Assembly: GCF_000737195.2 (NCBI RefSeq) | Contig: NZ_JALM01000015.1 | Location: 20,075 to 84,074 of the forward strand | Reading direction: 5' to 3' | Origin: Sciscionella sediminilitoris | GTDB taxonomy: Bacteria > Actinomycetota > Actinomycetes > Mycobacteriales > Pseudonocardiaceae | DNA length: 64,000 nt | In this document: positions 62,744-64,000 of the stretch, piece by piece | Position numbering within the stretch: position 1 is the first letter of the stretch | How the letters are laid out: each line of letters opens with the position of its first letter | Made by a program: the position numbers and the translations under genes | The notes under the pieces: model-generated | Told to the model about the DNA's origin: nothing | The model's database searches: none | Seen by the model: only the letters and a program-made list of their open reading frames with translations

Positions 62744-63580
62744 TCACAAACCGAACCTGGTCCAGGCCAGCCGATGCTCGGCCGCCTGCAGCAGGGAGGC
62801 CGCGGGAGCACCGACTCCGAGCCTGGCCAGCAGCGGTTTCCTCGGCTCGGCGACCACCAGCTTCGCGTCCGGATAGCGCCGCTCGATCACCTCGCGCAGG
62901 CTGCCGACTCCATCGGTGATGCCCAGTTCGGCCGCGCGCTTCCCGTCCCACACATCCCCGTCGAACAGGTCCCGGTCGGTGCTGAGCCGATCGCCCCTGC
63001 GCTCCCGGACCCAGTCGGCGAACTGCTCGTGCAGGGCCGACTGGATCCCGCGCAGCCACTCGAGGTCTTCCGGCTTCTCCTCGTCGAACGGGTCCAGCCG
63101 GTGCTTGCTCGCGCCCGCGGTGTGCACCCGCCGCTCGACCCCGAGCTTCTCGGCGAGCGCGCGCACCCCGAAGCTCGCGCTGACCACGCCGATCGAACCG
63201 ACCATGGAGGTGCGGTGCGCGTAGATCTCGTCCGCCGCGCAGGCGATCCAGTACCCACCCGAGGCGGTGAGATCCTCACAGAAGGCGAGCACCGGGATGT
63301 TCTTCTCGTCCGCGAGCCCGCGGATGCGTTCGGCGACCAGCGCCGACTGGGTGGGCATCCCGCCGGGGGAGTTGATCGCCAGCGCGACCGCCTTGAGCCG
63401 GTCGTGCTCGAAGGCCTTCTTGATCGCCGAGTCCGCGGCGTTCAGGTTGATCACGCCCCGGGACAGCGGGGAGGGGGTGGAACTGATCACCCCGTGCAAG
63501 CGGACGACGGAGACCACATCCCCGCGCTCGATGCGTTCGATACCGGGCAGATTCGCGGTGAGCTTCTCCATCACGTTCAC
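62744..63580 (-). CDS. S49-family peptidase (SppA-like)
   Basis: A 278-residue SppA/SohB-family serine protease. The core has AINSPGGMPTQSALVAERI, the nucleophile-bearing ASGGYWIACAADEIYAHRTSMVGSIGVV and the catalytic Lys in GASKHRLDPF (in parts). It lacks the N-terminal membrane anchor of E. coli SppA and is about the length of short archaeal/actinobacterial SppA, so it is perhaps cytosolic or peripheral. It degrades signal peptides or small membrane proteins. It is divergent from the last SDR gene; palindrome copy 3 lies between them. Confidence 0.87.
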   Translation of the reverse strand: MNVMEKLTANLPGIERIERGDVVSVVRLHGVISSTPSPLSRGVINLNAADSAIKKAFEHDRLKAVALAINSPGGMPTQSALVAERIRGLADEKNIPVLAFCEDLTASGGYWIACAADEIYAHRTSMVGSIGVVSASFGVRALAEKLGVERRVHTAGASKHRLDPFDEEKPEDLEWLRGIQSALHEQFADWVRERRGDRLSTDRDLFDGDVWDGKRAAELGITDGVGSLREVIERRYPDAKLVVAEPRKPLLARLGVGAPAASLLQAAEHRLAWTRFGL

Positions 63581-63599
63581 CCAGCCCAGCCTAGCTCTC

Positions 63600-63639
63600 G
63601 TGCGTGGTTGTGTTGGTTAGAACCAACACAACCGCTCAC
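63600..63639. repeat. Dispersed 40-base palindrome, copy 3
   Basis: Left arm GTGCGTGGTTGTGTTGGTT, AG centre and right arm AACCAACACAACCGCTCAC (two mismatches to perfect symmetry). This copy lies between two divergent starts (sppA and the SDR gene), where a terminator would have no obvious use. Confidence 0.9.
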
Positions 63640-63698
63640 AAGGGGATCTGGCGGTAACCTTCCACCCGGATTGTTCGTGTGAACGAGGAGGAACGAAG

Positions 63699-64000
63699 GT
63701 GCGGATCAACGGGACAGCGGCACTGATCACCGGCGGCGCTTCCGGGCTCGGCGCGGCCACGGCGGCGCGGCTCGCCGAAGCCGGTGCCACGGTGTACGCG
63801 CTCGACCTGCAGGCGAGCATCGACAAGGCCGAGGCGGTCGAGGGCGTGACCTACGTGGCCGCCGATGTCACCGATCCGGCCTCGGTCGAGTCCGCGGTGA
63901 CCACGGCCGCCGGCTCGGGTGCCCCGCTGCGGATCGTGGTCAACTGCGCGGGCATCGGCACCGCGGGCCGCATCCTGTCCAAGAAGGGCCCGCACGACCT
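63699..64000 (+). CDS. SDR-family oxidoreductase, N-terminal part
   Basis: The gene runs off the right edge; about 100 codons are present. INGTAALITGGASGLGAATAARLAEAGATVYALDLQ (in parts) has the NAD-binding TGGASGLG loop with Asp after the second strand, indicating NAD rather than NADP, and CAGIGTAGR follows. The spacing matches 3-hydroxyacyl-CoA dehydrogenase type 2 (HSD10-like) enzymes. The GTG has an AGGAGG ribosome site 10 bases upstream. The catalytic Tyr-Lys lies outside the window. Confidence 0.82.
   Translation, partial: MRINGTAALITGGASGLGAATAARLAEAGATVYALDLQASIDKAEAVEGVTYVAADVTDPASVESAVTTAAGSGAPLRIVVNCAGIGTAGRILSKKGPHD

Overview
The window is chromosomal DNA from a high-GC actinomycete. 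Evidence is the strong G/C third-position bias, many GTG starts, the dnaK-grpE-dnaJ-hspR operon with HspR-type inverted repeats (HAIR) in front of it, a BfrB-type ferritin behind IdeR-like iron boxes, a SigE-family sigma factor, F420-type oxidoreductases and many TetR/GntR/MocR regulators. A Pseudonocardiales-type organism fits best, but that placement is an inference. No rRNA, tRNA, CRISPR, prophage or complete insertion sequence was seen.

Region by region. Bases 1-16k: start of an AidB-like acyl-CoA dehydrogenase, a methyltransferase and FMN reductase, soxR with SoxR-like boxes, a MITE-like inverted-repeat element that exactly fills the soxR/HxlR-regulator junction, nitronate monooxygenase, an LLM-type oxidoreductase, a LysR/TDT-exporter pair, secreted lipase, MFS transporter, a short UvrA-like ABC protein, secreted CocE-like hydrolase, and an FAD monooxygenase/TetR pair sharing a doubled operator. 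Bases 16-27k: a PEP-mutase-like enzyme diverging from a split Tm-1-type operon, a PabA-PabB fusion, a DUF2306 membrane protein, an acetolactate-synthase-like enzyme, a decayed MarR gene, an HD hydrolase, ferritin, and a sigma factor translationally coupled to a Ser/Pro-rich membrane protein.

Bases 28-44k are rich in oxidative catabolism: SDR/VOC genes beside a GntR regulator; phosphotransferase, DUF7064-like protein and aldehyde dehydrogenase behind a KstR-like box; a StyB-like flavin reductase divergent from a StyA-like monooxygenase and EthD protein; AraC and LysR regulators; a complete P450-ferredoxin-ferredoxin reductase chain; another aldehyde dehydrogenase and an NmrA-like reductase. 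They look like parts of routes for oxygenating hydrophobic or aromatic compounds, the aldehyde dehydrogenases taking oxidised products to acids. Bases 44-50k hold a compact cassette: a MocR-type regulator divergent from a five-gene overlapping operon (dihydroxyphthalate-decarboxylase-like protein, nitrilase-superfamily amidase, and a polar amino-acid-type ABC importer).

Bases 50-64k: the Hsp70 operon, a GlxA-type regulator with a divergent RidA/quinone-oxidoreductase pair, a CGNR zinc-finger protein, and a long minus-strand series (LytTR response regulator, DUF485-like protein, acetate-type Na+/solute symporter, rhodanese, DUF4328 protein, phosphodiesterase). SppA-type protease and the start of an SDR gene close the window. 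Three copies of a 40-base palindrome lie between genes in the last 10 kb. Ten of the convergent gene pairs overlap at their 3' ends.
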